The notes under the pieces were generated by a model. The model was given only the letters and a program-made list of their open reading frames with translations. It was not told where the DNA came from and ran no database searches. Of a stretch of DNA of 64,000 nucleotides, positions 46,128-55,145 are shown piece by piece. The position numbers were made by a program, and so were the translations under genes. The stretch is from contig CAKUNF010000002.1 in assembly GCA_934668375.1 (NCBI GenBank), forward strand, positions 98,148-162,147. Reading direction: 5' to 3'. The stretch comes from an uncultured Parolsenella sp. (GTDB lineage Bacteria; Actinomycetota; Coriobacteriia; Coriobacteriales; Atopobiaceae). Positions within the stretch are counted from its first letter, which is position 1, and each line of letters opens with the position of its first letter.

Positions 46128-46964
46128 CTAGCCCAGAAGCTCCAGCACCCGGCGCTTTGCCTCGAGCGAGGTGGGCGTGAGCAGCCACTCGGCACGCTCC
46201 CCTCGAGCGCAGTCGATGGCCACCTCGCCCACGATGCCGCTCGGGACGCCGGCCGTGGGGTTGCCGCTCATGACGAGGATGCGGTCCGCCATCTCGACGG
46301 CCTCGTCCACATCGTGCGTCACGAGCACGCACGACATCCCCAGGTCGCTCACGAGCGAGAGGAACCACGAGCGCATGTCCTGACGCGTGAGGGCGTCCAG
46401 CGCGCTGAACGGCTCGTCCATGAGCACGACGTCGTTGTCCATGAGGTACGTGCGCAAAAGCGCCGCACGCTGGCGCATGCCGCCGGACAGCTCATTGGGA
46501 TAGCTGTCCTGCGTGCCGTCGAGGCCAAAGCGCTCGAACAGCGGCTCCGCCTTGGCGCGGGCGTCCGCGCGAGACGCGCCCGCAAGCGTCAGCGGTAGGC
46601 AGACGTTTGCCATGATCGTGCGCTGAGGCAGCAGGAGGTCCTTCTGCAGCATGTAGGAGATGCGCCCAGGCTTGCCCGTGACGTCCTCGCCATGCAGAAG
46701 CACGCTGCCCGAGACGGGCGTCGTGAGGCCGGCCATGCCATGGAACAGCGTGGACTTGCCACATCCCGAGCGGCCGACGAGGCACACCATCTCGCCCGGC
46801 GCCACGGCAAGCGACACGCCACTCACTGTGGGCTGCTCGGAGCCCTCCCAGGCAAGTGTGAGGTCACGCACCTCGAGGGCTGGCGCCACGCGCGAGCCAG
46901 CGGTCGCGGCGCCGTCGTTTTCGCGCACGCCGTTCTCGCACATATCGACAGACACGCTGGCCAT
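46128..46964 (-). CDS. thiZ: ABC transporter ATP-binding protein, thiamine-precursor uptake
   Basis: 278 residues. Walker A GRSGCGKST, signature LSGGMRQRAALLR, Walker B DVVLMDEPFSALD and H-loop VTHDVDEA are present. The PLPLTLAGAS and THDVDEAVEMADRI context is that of ATPases for nitrate/sulfonate/HMP-type importers. It is last in the operon, starting 2 nt after the binding-protein stop. The function follows from the TPP riboswitch and the ThiY-like binding protein, not from the ATPase itself. Confidence 0.88.
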   Translation of the reverse strand: MASVSVDMCENGVRENDGAATAGSRVAPALEVRDLTLAWEGSEQPTVSGVSLAVAPGEMVCLVGRSGCGKSTLFHGMAGLTTPVSGSVLLHGEDVTGKPGRISYMLQKDLLLPQRTIMANVCLPLTLAGASRADARAKAEPLFERFGLDGTQDSYPNELSGGMRQRAALLRTYLMDNDVVLMDEPFSALDALTRQDMRSWFLSLVSDLGMSCVLVTHDVDEAVEMADRILVMSGNPTAGVPSGIVGEVAIDCARGERAEWLLTPTSLEAKRRVLELLG

Positions 46965-46966
46965 CC

Positions 46967-48016
46967 CTACTGCTCCAGGTAGTCCATGGAGAAGCCGCCG
47001 TTGACGTCGAGCGCCACGGACGTGAGCTGGTTGTCGTTCATCCACGTGTAGAACGCGGCCCAGCGCTGCGGGTCGATGACGCCCCAGCTGGAGGCGTCGG
47101 CCGTGTACTGGTCGGCGAGGTACTCGGCGCTGGCCTTCGCGAGCTCGGCGTCCGTCTCGGGCGCGGCGTCGCACAGGATCTGGGCGGCCTCGTCGGGGTT
47201 CTCGGCGCAGAACTCGTAGCCCTTCTTCGTGGCGCGCAGGAACGCCTTGGCCACCTCGGGCTGCTCGGCCAAAAAGTCGTTGTTGGCAACGACGACCGGC
47301 GTGTAGTAGTCAAACGCCGAGTCGATGCTGCGGAAGGACCAGTAGTCGCAGTCCAGGCCCTGGATCTTGGCGTTCTGCAGGCCCCAGCCCTCGTAGCCCC
47401 ACACGCAGTCGAACTGGTTGGACTCAAGGCCGCTCACCTCGTCGCCAGACGGCACGAGCTCCACCTTGGAGAAGTCGCCGCCGTCCGTCTCGACCACGCT
47501 CTTGATGATGGCCTTCTCCACGTCCTGGTCCCAGGTGCCGTAGCGCTTGCCCTCCATGCCCTTGGGGCGGTCGATGCCCTCGCCGGCACGGCTCATGATG
47601 CCGGAGGTGTTGTGCTGGATGGTCGCGGCGATGGCCGTGACGGGTAGCTGGTCGTCGGAGCCCAGGTAGTTGGCCATGACGTCCTGGTAGCTCATGCCAA
47701 CCTGGGCCTTGCCGGTGCCCACGAGCGCGTCGGCGCCGTCCTCGGGCGGCTGCACGACCTCGACATCGAGGTTCTCGTCGGCGTAGTAGCCCTTGGCGAT
47801 GGCCACATAGATGCCGGAGTGGTTCGTGTTGGGCGTGTAGTCGAGCACGAACGTGAGCTTCGTGGCGTCGTCGGAGGCGGCGGCGCCCGCAGAGGCAGCG
47901 GAGGTCGTGGCGGCGGCGTTGGAGCCGCCGCAGCCGGCAAGACCGGCCATGGCAATGGCGGCGGCAGTGGTGCCGGCGCCTGCGACGAACGAACGGCGAG
48001 AGATGGACTTGCTCAT
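46967..48016 (-). CDS. thiY: Thiamine pyrimidine-precursor binding lipoprotein (ThiY-like)
   Basis: 349 residues. The N-terminus has a twin-arginine-like SRRSF and a lipobox LAGC (Cys29), so it is probably exported folded and anchored as a lipoprotein. The mature part opens LTFVLDYTPNTNHSGIYVA, characteristic of NMT1/THI5-like binding proteins for formylaminopyrimidine or HMP. It overlaps the permease gene by 4 bp (ATGA). TPP control by the riboswitch upstream fits uptake of a thiamine pyrimidine. Confidence 0.88.
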   Translation of the reverse strand: MSKSISRRSFVAGAGTTAAAIAMAGLAGCGGSNAAATTSAASAGAAASDDATKLTFVLDYTPNTNHSGIYVAIAKGYYADENLDVEVVQPPEDGADALVGTGKAQVGMSYQDVMANYLGSDDQLPVTAIAATIQHNTSGIMSRAGEGIDRPKGMEGKRYGTWDQDVEKAIIKSVVETDGGDFSKVELVPSGDEVSGLESNQFDCVWGYEGWGLQNAKIQGLDCDYWSFRSIDSAFDYYTPVVVANNDFLAEQPEVAKAFLRATKKGYEFCAENPDEAAQILCDAAPETDAELAKASAEYLADQYTADASSWGVIDPQRWAAFYTWMNDNQLTSVALDVNGGFSMDYLEQ

Positions 48017-48807
48017 TGGTCTTGGTCCTTTCTTTCTGCGCGCTCCCAGGGCATGGACACGCGGCGCAGCAGGCTCACGAGTGCCATGAGCGCCAGGGAG
48101 AGCGCGGAGATGATGAGGATGACGGCGAACATCTTGTCGTAGGAGTAGGACTTGCGCACGCGCGTCATGTAGACGCCCAAGCCCACGAAGCCACCGAGCC
48201 ACTCGGAGACCACGGCACCCACGACGGCGTACGTGGCGCTGATGCGCAGGCCCGCGAAGAACTCGCTCATGGCCGCGGGGAGCTTGGCGATCCAGAAGAT
48301 CTGGCGGCGGCTCGCGCGCATCGTGCGCATGAGGTCGATGGCGTCTGGGTCAACGCTCCTGAACCCGCTCGCGAGCGACACCGTGATGGGAAAGAACGTG
48401 CCCAGCACCACAAGCAGCACCTTTGGCATGAGGCCATAGCCAAACCACAGGACGAGCAAGGGCGCGATGGCCACGGTGGGAATCGTCTGCGACACGGTGA
48501 CGATGGGATCGAGCGCGCGGTAGACCACGTCGAAGCGGTCCATGAGCACGGCTACGAGAAAGCCCACGAGCACGCCGAGCGCAAGGCCGAGAATCGCCTC
48601 GGCGATCGTGGTGCCCGAGTGGCTCAGGAGCAGCGGGAGGTCTCCCACGAGGGCCTCGACGACCTGGACGGGACTCGGCAGCAGGTAGGTGGGGACGAGA
48701 CCCGCCATGCAGACGAGCTGCCAGATGGCGAGCAGTCCCACGACCGTGACGGTGGGGGCCACCCAGCGGGCACGGTTCTTCCTGGCGGTCTTGGCGCGCG
48801 CAGACAT
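48013..48807 (-). CDS. thiX: ABC transporter permease, thiamine-precursor uptake
   Basis: 264 residues with about six membrane helices and the BPD_transp_1 (EAA-like) loop near AIDLMRTMRASRRQIFWIAKLPAAM. It belongs to the SsuC/ThiX family of small importers. It starts 4 nt after the stop of the preceding thiamine-binding gene and overlaps the binding-protein gene by 4 bp, so the operon is tightly coupled. Confidence 0.88.
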   Translation of the reverse strand: MSARAKTARKNRARWVAPTVTVVGLLAIWQLVCMAGLVPTYLLPSPVQVVEALVGDLPLLLSHSGTTIAEAILGLALGVLVGFLVAVLMDRFDVVYRALDPIVTVSQTIPTVAIAPLLVLWFGYGLMPKVLLVVLGTFFPITVSLASGFRSVDPDAIDLMRTMRASRRQIFWIAKLPAAMSEFFAGLRISATYAVVGAVVSEWLGGFVGLGVYMTRVRKSYSYDKMFAVILIISALSLALMALVSLLRRVSMPWERAERKDQDQ

Positions 48808-48811
48808 GGGG

Positions 48812-49120
48812 CTAGTTCTCCCCCTGGTGGTACTTGCCGACCTTCTTCTCGGTCGTGAGCACCGCGCCGCCCGGCTTGTAGTTGATCTTGGCGTACGTCA
48901 TGACCTGGCCGCAGCCCGCCTCGGCAGCCACGAGCTGGCACTTCTTGAGGACCTCCATGCACGTGTCATAGTCGCCCTCGATAGCCGTCTCGAACGGGCC
49001 CACGTAGGGGTTGACGTCGTACTTCTGGATCTCCGCGATCACGGCGTCAACGACGCGGATTGTGTCCTCGTCCGTTGCCGAGTCCATCGGCAGGACCTGT
49101 ATTGCCACGCTGCATTCCAT
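48812..49120 (-). CDS. YkoF/MTH1187-like thiamine-binding protein
   Basis: 102 residues of the small DUF77-type ferredoxin-like fold (SVAIQVLPM, YVGPFETAIEGDYDTCMEVLKKCQ). The family binds thiamine or its pyrimidine part and commonly heads ThiXYZ-type operons. The ATG at 49120 is chosen over one 6 nt upstream because the AGGA site is too close to the latter. It is the first gene below the TPP riboswitch. Confidence 0.85.
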   Translation of the reverse strand: MECSVAIQVLPMDSATDEDTIRVVDAVIAEIQKYDVNPYVGPFETAIEGDYDTCMEVLKKCQLVAAEAGCGQVMTYAKINYKPGGAVLTTEKKVGKYHQGEN

Positions 49121-49144
49121 GCACATCCTCGCTTTCCGCGAGAA

Positions 49145-49177
49145 CCAAAAGAGGCCCTCGCACATGCGGGAGCCTCG
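49145..49177 (-). terminator. Expression-platform terminator of the TPP riboswitch
   Basis: GAGGC and CGCA at 49151 pair with TGCG and GCCTC ending at 49176, followed on the minus strand by TTTT. It lies between the aptamer and the first gene, as expected for a transcription-terminating riboswitch. Confidence 0.7.
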
Positions 49178-49189
49178 TACCTTCGTACC

Positions 49190-49282
<93 letters not shown>

Positions 49283-49332
49283 GATCGTGTGACATTCTAG
49301 CACGTTGCCGTGGCGAAGCCGTTGTTTGTCGG

Positions 49333-49449
49333 GACGGCGCACTCATCGTGCCAATCGTCCCCAAGTGGTAGCGACGGCGCGTTTATCGTGCCAATCGTCC
49401 CCTATTGGCGGGAGCAACGGCCAATCTTAGGCGCGCTTGGCACGATAAG
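49333..49449. repeat. Repeat family H, two direct units and one inverted part unit
   Basis: 30-bp units at 49333-49362 and 49373-49402 (GACGGCGC ... ATCGTGCCAATCGTCCCC) repeat with 40-bp period, with 4 mismatches or so. An inverted fragment (TTGGCACGATAAGC, 49437-49450) follows, so the block can fold. It lies between the riboswitch promoter and the MFS gene. Confidence 0.6.
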
Positions 49450-49463
49450 CACAAGAGCCGCCG

Positions 49464-50882
49464 CTAGCGCACGCGGGCGGCGCGCCGTGTCTCAAGCACA
49501 GCGCAGGCGAGGGAGACGGCCACGGTCACCACGAGCACGACGAGCGCAGACTGCGTGCCGGCGGCTGTCGCAGCTGCCACGCCCTCGTCGCCCACGCCCG
49601 CCTGCGCCGCATTGACCACGGCGGCGGCCACGCTCGTGCCCACGGCACCCGCGAGCTGCTGCAGCGTGGTGAACATGGCGTTGCCGTCGGGTTTCACGTC
49701 CGCGGGCAGAAAGCGCAGCGCGCACGTCATGTTGTTGCCATACATCAGGCCCTGTCCCAGCGCGAACAGCACGTAGATACCGGCCATGAGCGCAATGGAG
49801 AATCGCGCGGCAAGCACGCCCATGAGCGTCACGGCCGCAAGCGCGCACAGCTCGCCTCCCACCACGGGCACGCGAGCCCCCAGCCTATCGAGGATGCGCC
49901 CGGAGACCGGCGCCATGGCGGCGCCGAGGATGCAGCCCCACAGAAGCGTCGTGCCCGCCTCGAACTGGTTGGCGCCCAGCACGAGCTGCGCGTAGTTGGG
50001 AAGCAGAAACGACAGTCCCATGATCGAGAACTGCATGAACACAATGACGCCAAGCCCCTGCACATAGCCTCGCTCGGAGAAGATCGCCAGGTGGATGAGG
50101 GGCCGCTCACACACGCGCTCCCGCATCACGAACAGCGCGAGAAGCACGGCAAACGCCGCAAACAGGCCGAGAATCTCCGGGCTTACCCAGCCTACGTTGG
50201 CGCCCTCGTCGATGGCAAAGACGAGACAGGCAAACGACGTCGCCAGGCATGCCCAGCCAGGCAGGTCAAACGGCTCGCGGCTCGTCTCGTGGCTCTGGCG
50301 AATCGAGCAGATGCCGAGCGCGAACGCAACGAGCAAAAGCGGCAGCAACGCCGCGAAGATGGCTCGCCAGCCGAACGTCTCGGCCAGCCAGCCGCCCACA
50401 GACGGCCCCACGGCCGGGGCCACGGCCGTCACAAGCGAGCCGATGCCCATCATGAGGCCAAGATGCGAGAGCGGTGCCTGCTCGGTGATGATGTTGATCA
50501 TGAGCGGCAGGGCCATGCCGGTGCCGATGCCCTCGAGCACGCGGCCCAGCAGCAGCGCCGGGAACACCTGCGCCGTCATGCCGCAGACGATGCCGGCGAC
50601 GTAGAACGCCATGGCTACGCAGAAGATGCCGCGCGTCCTGAAGCGCCGGTTGAGATAGCCCGAGACCGGCACCACGGCAGCAAGAACGAGCAGGTAGGCG
50701 GTGGTCATCCACTGCACCGTGGCGGTGTTGACCGAGAACTCGCGCATGAGCGTGGGAAACGTCACGTTCATGGCCGTCTCGACACACACGCCCGAGAACG
50801 ACATGATGCCCGTGGCCACGATGGACATCACGAGCCTGGCGTCGAGCACGCGCTCGAACGCTGCGGTCTTGTTGTCTTGCAT
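49464..50882 (-). CDS. MFS drug exporter (DHA2/EmrB-QacA type)
   Basis: 472 residues, about 14 membrane helices. It has the DHA2 pattern NVTFPTLMREFSVNTATVQWMTTAYLL and motif C-like GPSVGGWLAE. Members export drugs or toxic metabolites with protons. It starts with the ATG at 50882, with an imperfect site upstream. It is alone between the riboswitch region and a divergent AIM24 gene, with no adjacent regulator. Confidence 0.88.
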   Translation of the reverse strand: MQDNKTAAFERVLDARLVMSIVATGIMSFSGVCVETAMNVTFPTLMREFSVNTATVQWMTTAYLLVLAAVVPVSGYLNRRFRTRGIFCVAMAFYVAGIVCGMTAQVFPALLLGRVLEGIGTGMALPLMINIITEQAPLSHLGLMMGIGSLVTAVAPAVGPSVGGWLAETFGWRAIFAALLPLLLVAFALGICSIRQSHETSREPFDLPGWACLATSFACLVFAIDEGANVGWVSPEILGLFAAFAVLLALFVMRERVCERPLIHLAIFSERGYVQGLGVIVFMQFSIMGLSFLLPNYAQLVLGANQFEAGTTLLWGCILGAAMAPVSGRILDRLGARVPVVGGELCALAAVTLMGVLAARFSIALMAGIYVLFALGQGLMYGNNMTCALRFLPADVKPDGNAMFTTLQQLAGAVGTSVAAAVVNAAQAGVGDEGVAAATAAGTQSALVVLVVTVAVSLACAVLETRRAARVR

Positions 50883-51260
50883 TGGTTGGTTCTCCCCCTG
50901 GAGCGCACGTGGCCCGGCGGGTTACGGACGACACCCGGACCTTGGACGAGGATGTCTCTGGACTCGTCACGGCTAGCCATTGTAGGAGAATCGCGAGAGG
51001 CTCGCTTTCAGTTTCGGGCGGCAACCGGGGCGCCGGCGGGAGCGGGCACGACGCATATGTACGCGCTATATAGCTCATTGGCGGACCGCAGAGTATGAGT
51101 ATGAGCTTGGAGCCCGGCGCGAAGACGCGGTCACCCTTCTCCTGCAGAAACAAGCCGGCCCGTTTGGAATCGGGCAGTTGACCGCAGACATGATGCGCGG
51201 GTACCTGCGACAATCTATCCAACCGCGGTACGGCGGCAAGCGCAAACAAGGAGGGCCCCC
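50883..51260. other. 378-bp divergent intergenic region
   Basis: No gene or RNA is seen. The palindromic GCTATATAGC at about 51065-51074 could include a -10 for the MFS gene. The AIM24 ribosome site (AAGGAGG) closes the region. Confidence 0.4.
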
Positions 51261-52067
51261 ATGACAGTCTCTATCAGAAACTTCCCAGAGGGTAACAATG
51301 TCAAGGTAATCGCGAAACTCGGCGGTTACTCCGTGCTCGAGTACGAGCGCGACATGAGCGTAGACCCACAGGAGGCTGAGTTCGCCTACTTCGCGTCGAA
51401 GATGAACGTGCGTCGCAGGCAGCTTGTCTGCGACCTTAGCGTCTTCCGCAACCACAGCGTGACCATGCAGGCAGGTGCCATGCAGTGGATGTGTGGAGAC
51501 GTCCAGCCCAAGACTGGTGTGCACGGGGTCGGCGACCTGGCGCGCAAGTTCGTGAGGGGCTCCGTGACCGGAGAGTCTGCCATCAAGCCCGAGTACGAGG
51601 GCACGGGCACCGTTGTGCTTGAGCCCACGTACAAGTACATCCTGCTCGAGGACGTCTCCAACTGGGGAGGCGGGATTGTCGTGGAGGATGGCTCCTACCT
51701 CTCCTGCGATTCCTCGCTCGAGCAGAAGGCCGTTCTCACCTCAAAGGCATCGGCCCAGATCGCGGGCGGAGAGGGACTCTTCAACCTCGGCCTGTTCGGC
51801 AACGGCGTCGTCGCGCTCGAGTCGCACATGCCCAGAGAGGAGCTCCTCGTCGCCGACCTGGACGACGACGTCCTCAAAATCGATGGGCCGCTCGCAGTGG
51901 CATGGTCTGCAAGTCTGCAGTTCACGGTCGAACGAACCACCAAGTCGCTCATCGGCTCCGCGGCCTCCGGCGAGGGCCTTGTCAACGTCTATCGCGGGAC
52001 GGGGCGCGTCATGTTCGCTCCAGTGGCACATGGCGGAACCCAGAATGCGACGGGACAATCGAAGTAG
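51261..52067 (+). CDS. AIM24-family protein
   Basis: 268 residues, mainly beta. The internal repeats and motifs such as AGAMQWMCGDV, GTVVLEPTYKYILLEDV, GEGLFNLGLFGNGVVALES and RGTGRVMFAPV match the AIM24/TIGR00266 family. Its biochemical function is unknown in bacteria. The ATG at 51261 follows AAGGAGGG. It is a single gene converging on the surface-protein gene, separated by inverted repeats. Confidence 0.87.
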   Translation: MTVSIRNFPEGNNVKVIAKLGGYSVLEYERDMSVDPQEAEFAYFASKMNVRRRQLVCDLSVFRNHSVTMQAGAMQWMCGDVQPKTGVHGVGDLARKFVRGSVTGESAIKPEYEGTGTVVLEPTYKYILLEDVSNWGGGIVVEDGSYLSCDSSLEQKAVLTSKASAQIAGGEGLFNLGLFGNGVVALESHMPREELLVADLDDDVLKIDGPLAVAWSASLQFTVERTTKSLIGSAASGEGLVNVYRGTGRVMFAPVAHGGTQNATGQSK

Positions 52068-52094
52068 ATAGGCAAGCATAGGCGTCGGAAAATG

Positions 52095-52166
52095 ATTGCC
52101 GTCCGGATTGCGCGTTGTTCTCGGCCCTGGAGCGCAAGAAGTACGTAGCATCCGGACGGCGAATGC
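52095..52166. repeat. Repeat family E (copy 1)
   Basis: About 70 bp bounded by GCCGTCCGGAT and its complement ATCCGGACGGC. A second copy in the same orientation lies at 54838-54910, with about 85 percent identity by eye. The two flank the surface-protein gene. Confidence 0.8.
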
Positions 52167-52185
52167 AAACGTGTGGTCCCACGGT

Positions 52186-52257
52186 CGCAAACGCTACGAA
52201 ACGGGCACCTATCGGCGGATTTATCGCGCGACAGGTGCCCAAAGCGAAGCGTTTGCG
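52186..52257. terminator. Two-stem inverted repeat between AIM24 and surface-protein genes
   Basis: CGCAAACGCT (52186) pairs with AGCGTTTGCG (ending 52257), and inside GGGCACCT (52203) pairs with AGGTGCCC (ending 52240). It lies just after the surface-protein stop. Its left end CGCAAACGCTACG recurs at about 63935 near the window's edge. Confidence 0.5.
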
Positions 52258-52264
52258 TCGGCCG

Positions 52265-54709
52265 CTACTCTCGACGTCGCAGGGACAGGCCACCAGCGAG
52301 AGCTACCGTGGCACCGGCGAGCGCGATTGCAGGCACCGCGCCCGAGCCATCGCCCGTCTGGGGCATGGCCGTCTTGTCTGACGAGGACGCAGGCGCGAGC
52401 GTAGTAGTAGACTCCTGCTGCCCGGCGCCCGCGCCGCTCCCGGGATTCTCGCCCGGCGTCGACGGCTCGGCAGGCTTGTCGGTCGCCTCGCGGATGGTGA
52501 CGGACTCCTCGCCCAGGCCGTCGCTCCCTCCGTTCACACCCTTGCCGCCCGTGATGGTGCGCCCGGCCGCCGGCGTGGTGACGACGATGGTCTTGACGCC
52601 CGCGTCAGCACCGTCAATTGCGCCGCCAAAGATGGTGTCCGCATCGCCGCCCGCAAGCGCGAGCCTGCCCGTGGAGAGCGTGCCGGAGCCCTCTACCGCC
52701 CTCGCAGGCACGCCGCTGCCGCCCAGCTCATAGGAGCCGCCGGTTGCCTCGAGCGAGCCCTCACCGTAGATGGTACCGTCATTGAGCCTGATGGCACTCA
52801 CAGCCTCGCCCGGGGCCGTGCCGCCGTTGCCGCCCCTCACCGCGAGCGAGGACCCCAGCGGAACGCGGACGCTGCCGTTGACCTCGAGGCCGACCTGACT
52901 CTGGTCGGGCTTAACGCTGTTCTCGCCCATAAAGGTCACATCGCCGTTGACGATGAGAGTGCTGCCGGGGGCCGCCGGCGTGGGCTTGCGACCATCCGTG
53001 AGGAACTGCGCATGAGAGACGACCTCGGAGTTCGCGAGCGTGGAGCCGTCGTTGAGCGTGATGGTACTCGTGGTGGCCGAGCTGCGGTTGAGCGTCAGCG
53101 TGCCGCCGTCGACCTCGATGGGACCAAAGGCCACCGAATCGGTGAGCGTGAGCTTGGCGCCCTTCTCGACCACGATCCTCACCGAACTGTTGACCTTGAT
53201 GTTCTCAAGCGTCACATCCGCGCCGGCGGGGATGGTGAGCGTGTCGGAGGCAAACGCATCGCTCGCGTTGCCGATCTGCCCGTACAGACCACTCTCGTGG
53301 GAGCCGTAGACATGATGCAGCCACGTGGGGATGGTGGCATTGTCAGAGCGGTCGATCTCGTAGGGTTCCATGTCCCAGTCGCTCGTGCCCTCGGCCAGGC
53401 CGGTAAGCTGGCTCTTGAGCGTCTCCTGGCCGCTATAGACGCGCAGTTCGGCCGTGTTGGTGGCAAACGCGTAATCGCCGAGCGACGCCACGGCGCCAAC
53501 CTGGTAGGTGCCCGCCGCGCCCGCGGTGCCGGAGAGCGTGACAGTCGTGTGGCCGCCGGCATTGAAGAGCGCGGCGGAGAGGCCACAGCCGTCGGGCGAG
53601 ACCCTCGGGCTCAGCGTGAACGCGCGGCCCTCCTCGGTGGACGAGAAGTCGAAGTAGCTCTGTCTGTTGCCTGCCTCATCGGTCACGAACACCTCGAGCT
53701 CGTGGTTCGAGCTGTCCTGGTAGTCGCCCTGACCCGTACGGACAGCGTCAAGCGTACCCACCACGCTGAACGTGTAGTTCTGGTGCACCTTGACAGAGGC
53801 GGTCACTGACTTGACCTGCGTGCCAGTACCTGCCTCGTCCGGGGCGCTCGCCGTGACGGTGGCGGTGTAGGTGCCCGCCGCCGTGGGCGTCCCGGAGACC
53901 CTGAGCGAGCCATCCGCAACCGTGGCGACGAGCCCGCAGTCCTGCTGGTCCATCGACGCCGTGATCGTCGCCTTGTCGGCGTTCGTGCCAGAGAGCGCAA
54001 GCGACGTGGCACCCGCGTACTCGCGGCCATGCACGCCATCGCTCAGAGCGGACGCAGACGCGACGAGCCCGAGGTCCTGGAAGGCGCTCTCGGCAGTGCC
54101 CTTATTCGCGGGCTCCTTCGTGGTCCCGGTATAGCTCGCCTGGCCGTTGTTGAGAATCGTGCCCGAGGAGAACGTGCAGTTCTCGAACGTCGCCTTTCCG
54201 CCCCTCTCGACCTTGATGCGATTGGCGAAGGTGCAGTTCCTGAACGTGATGTTCGCGCCTGCAGGAATCACGAGCTGGTCGTCAAGCAGCTTGAGCGTGA
54301 GGCTGCGGACCTCGGTGGTGGCCCCGGCCTCGAACGTGAGCGTCTCATAGGATGAGGCATAGCCGAGCTGGCGCACCTTCTCGCCCTCGTCGTCGAAGAA
54401 GCTCTTGGCCTGCCAGCCGATGAGCTGCGTCACCTGCGCGGGAATGACCGTCGTGCCGTTGCCGCGATCCGAGACACCGCAGGTGGCGGCCACCTTGACG
54501 GTCGTTGCGCTCCCAAGGCTGTTCGAAAGCCAGCCATACAGTGCCGGGTAATTGTCGGTCACGACGAGCTCGCTGGCAGCGGCAGCCCTCGTTATTGTCG
54601 ACGCATCCTGGGCGTTCGCCACGGTGGGAACGCCGCCAACGATGACGATGCCGCTTCCAGCTAGCAGCAGCGAGAGCATGGCCGCGCTCGCCTTGGGTGC
54701 TATGCGCAT
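52265..54709 (-). CDS. Sortase-anchored surface protein with MPQTG motif
   Basis: 814 residues from the ATG at 54709 (GGAGGAG site). A signal peptide ends about VANA-Q; the middle is beta-rich with repeated TLTIPAGADVTLENI-like and ITFRNCTF / KATFENCTF strands (adhesin-like beta-helix), then a Pro/Gly/Ser/Thr-rich stalk, MPQTGD, a hydrophobic helix and RRRE. This is a sortase substrate of the cell wall; MPQTG is an LPXTG variant. No sortase gene is in the window. The gene sits between two direct copies of a 70-bp repeat. Confidence 0.85.
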   Translation of the reverse strand: MRIAPKASAAMLSLLLAGSGIVIVGGVPTVANAQDASTITRAAAASELVVTDNYPALYGWLSNSLGSATTVKVAATCGVSDRGNGTTVIPAQVTQLIGWQAKSFFDDEGEKVRQLGYASSYETLTFEAGATTEVRSLTLKLLDDQLVIPAGANITFRNCTFANRIKVERGGKATFENCTFSSGTILNNGQASYTGTTKEPANKGTAESAFQDLGLVASASALSDGVHGREYAGATSLALSGTNADKATITASMDQQDCGLVATVADGSLRVSGTPTAAGTYTATVTASAPDEAGTGTQVKSVTASVKVHQNYTFSVVGTLDAVRTGQGDYQDSSNHELEVFVTDEAGNRQSYFDFSSTEEGRAFTLSPRVSPDGCGLSAALFNAGGHTTVTLSGTAGAAGTYQVGAVASLGDYAFATNTAELRVYSGQETLKSQLTGLAEGTSDWDMEPYEIDRSDNATIPTWLHHVYGSHESGLYGQIGNASDAFASDTLTIPAGADVTLENIKVNSSVRIVVEKGAKLTLTDSVAFGPIEVDGGTLTLNRSSATTSTITLNDGSTLANSEVVSHAQFLTDGRKPTPAAPGSTLIVNGDVTFMGENSVKPDQSQVGLEVNGSVRVPLGSSLAVRGGNGGTAPGEAVSAIRLNDGTIYGEGSLEATGGSYELGGSGVPARAVEGSGTLSTGRLALAGGDADTIFGGAIDGADAGVKTIVVTTPAAGRTITGGKGVNGGSDGLGEESVTIREATDKPAEPSTPGENPGSGAGAGQQESTTTLAPASSSDKTAMPQTGDGSGAVPAIALAGATVALAGGLSLRRRE

Positions 54710-54837
54710 CTGGCTCCTCCAGTCAATCGAGAAAGTAAGTCTTAGCAAACATTCAGGAGACTAACAGCAATTAGAGGAGCTGTAAATTAGCTTTGGCATA
54801 CTTTTTGGCCGAGTGGCGCGTGAGGCCTCAAAACGAG

Positions 54838-54910
54838 ATTCGCCGTCCGGATTGCGCGTAGCTCTCAGCCTCGGAGCGCGAGAAGTGCGTAGCATCCGGA
54901 CGGCGAATGC
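54838..54910. repeat. Repeat family E (copy 2)
   Basis: Starts ATTCGCCGTCCGG and ends CCGGACGGCGAATGC. Same orientation as the copy at 52095, on the other side of the surface-protein gene. Confidence 0.8.
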
Positions 54911-54935
54911 CTGCCTCACCGAAAAGTACGCTCAA

Positions 54936-54975
54936 CGCGCACTGTTATCACCAAGTTTGCTGATAACAGTGCGCG
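54936..54975. repeat. Perfect 15-bp inverted repeat
   Basis: CGCGCACTGTTATCA and its complement, 10-nt loop CCAAGTTTGC. It is 26 bp after the family E copy and 170 bp before the lipoprotein stop; it may be an independent repeat or hairpin. Confidence 0.6.
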
Positions 54976-55145
54976 ACATGCGTACAGTTTCGAGGGTGCG
55001 TGGCCGCACCGCCCGCGAGGGTCTCTACTTTGCCGCGGCGTCCTTGAACATGAACGCAAGCCGACACATCGTACTTCTCGCGCCGCTTCAGGCGGGCAAC
55101 GGGCCAGACGCCGCGCAATTACCGTCGCGCCGTGGCCGGCAGCCG

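Larger units (their letters stand above)
54710..55145. other. 436-bp intergenic region with repeats, no gene
   Basis: It contains the family E copy 2 and the inverted repeat at 54936-54975. No coding frame with a ribosome site was found. The surface-protein promoter is expected near 54720-54800. Confidence 0.5.

Noticed and set aside
49333..49402. Two 30-bp repeats considered as a CRISPR fragment
   Set aside because: Only two units with 10-nt spacing and no cas genes; spacing is far too short for a spacer.
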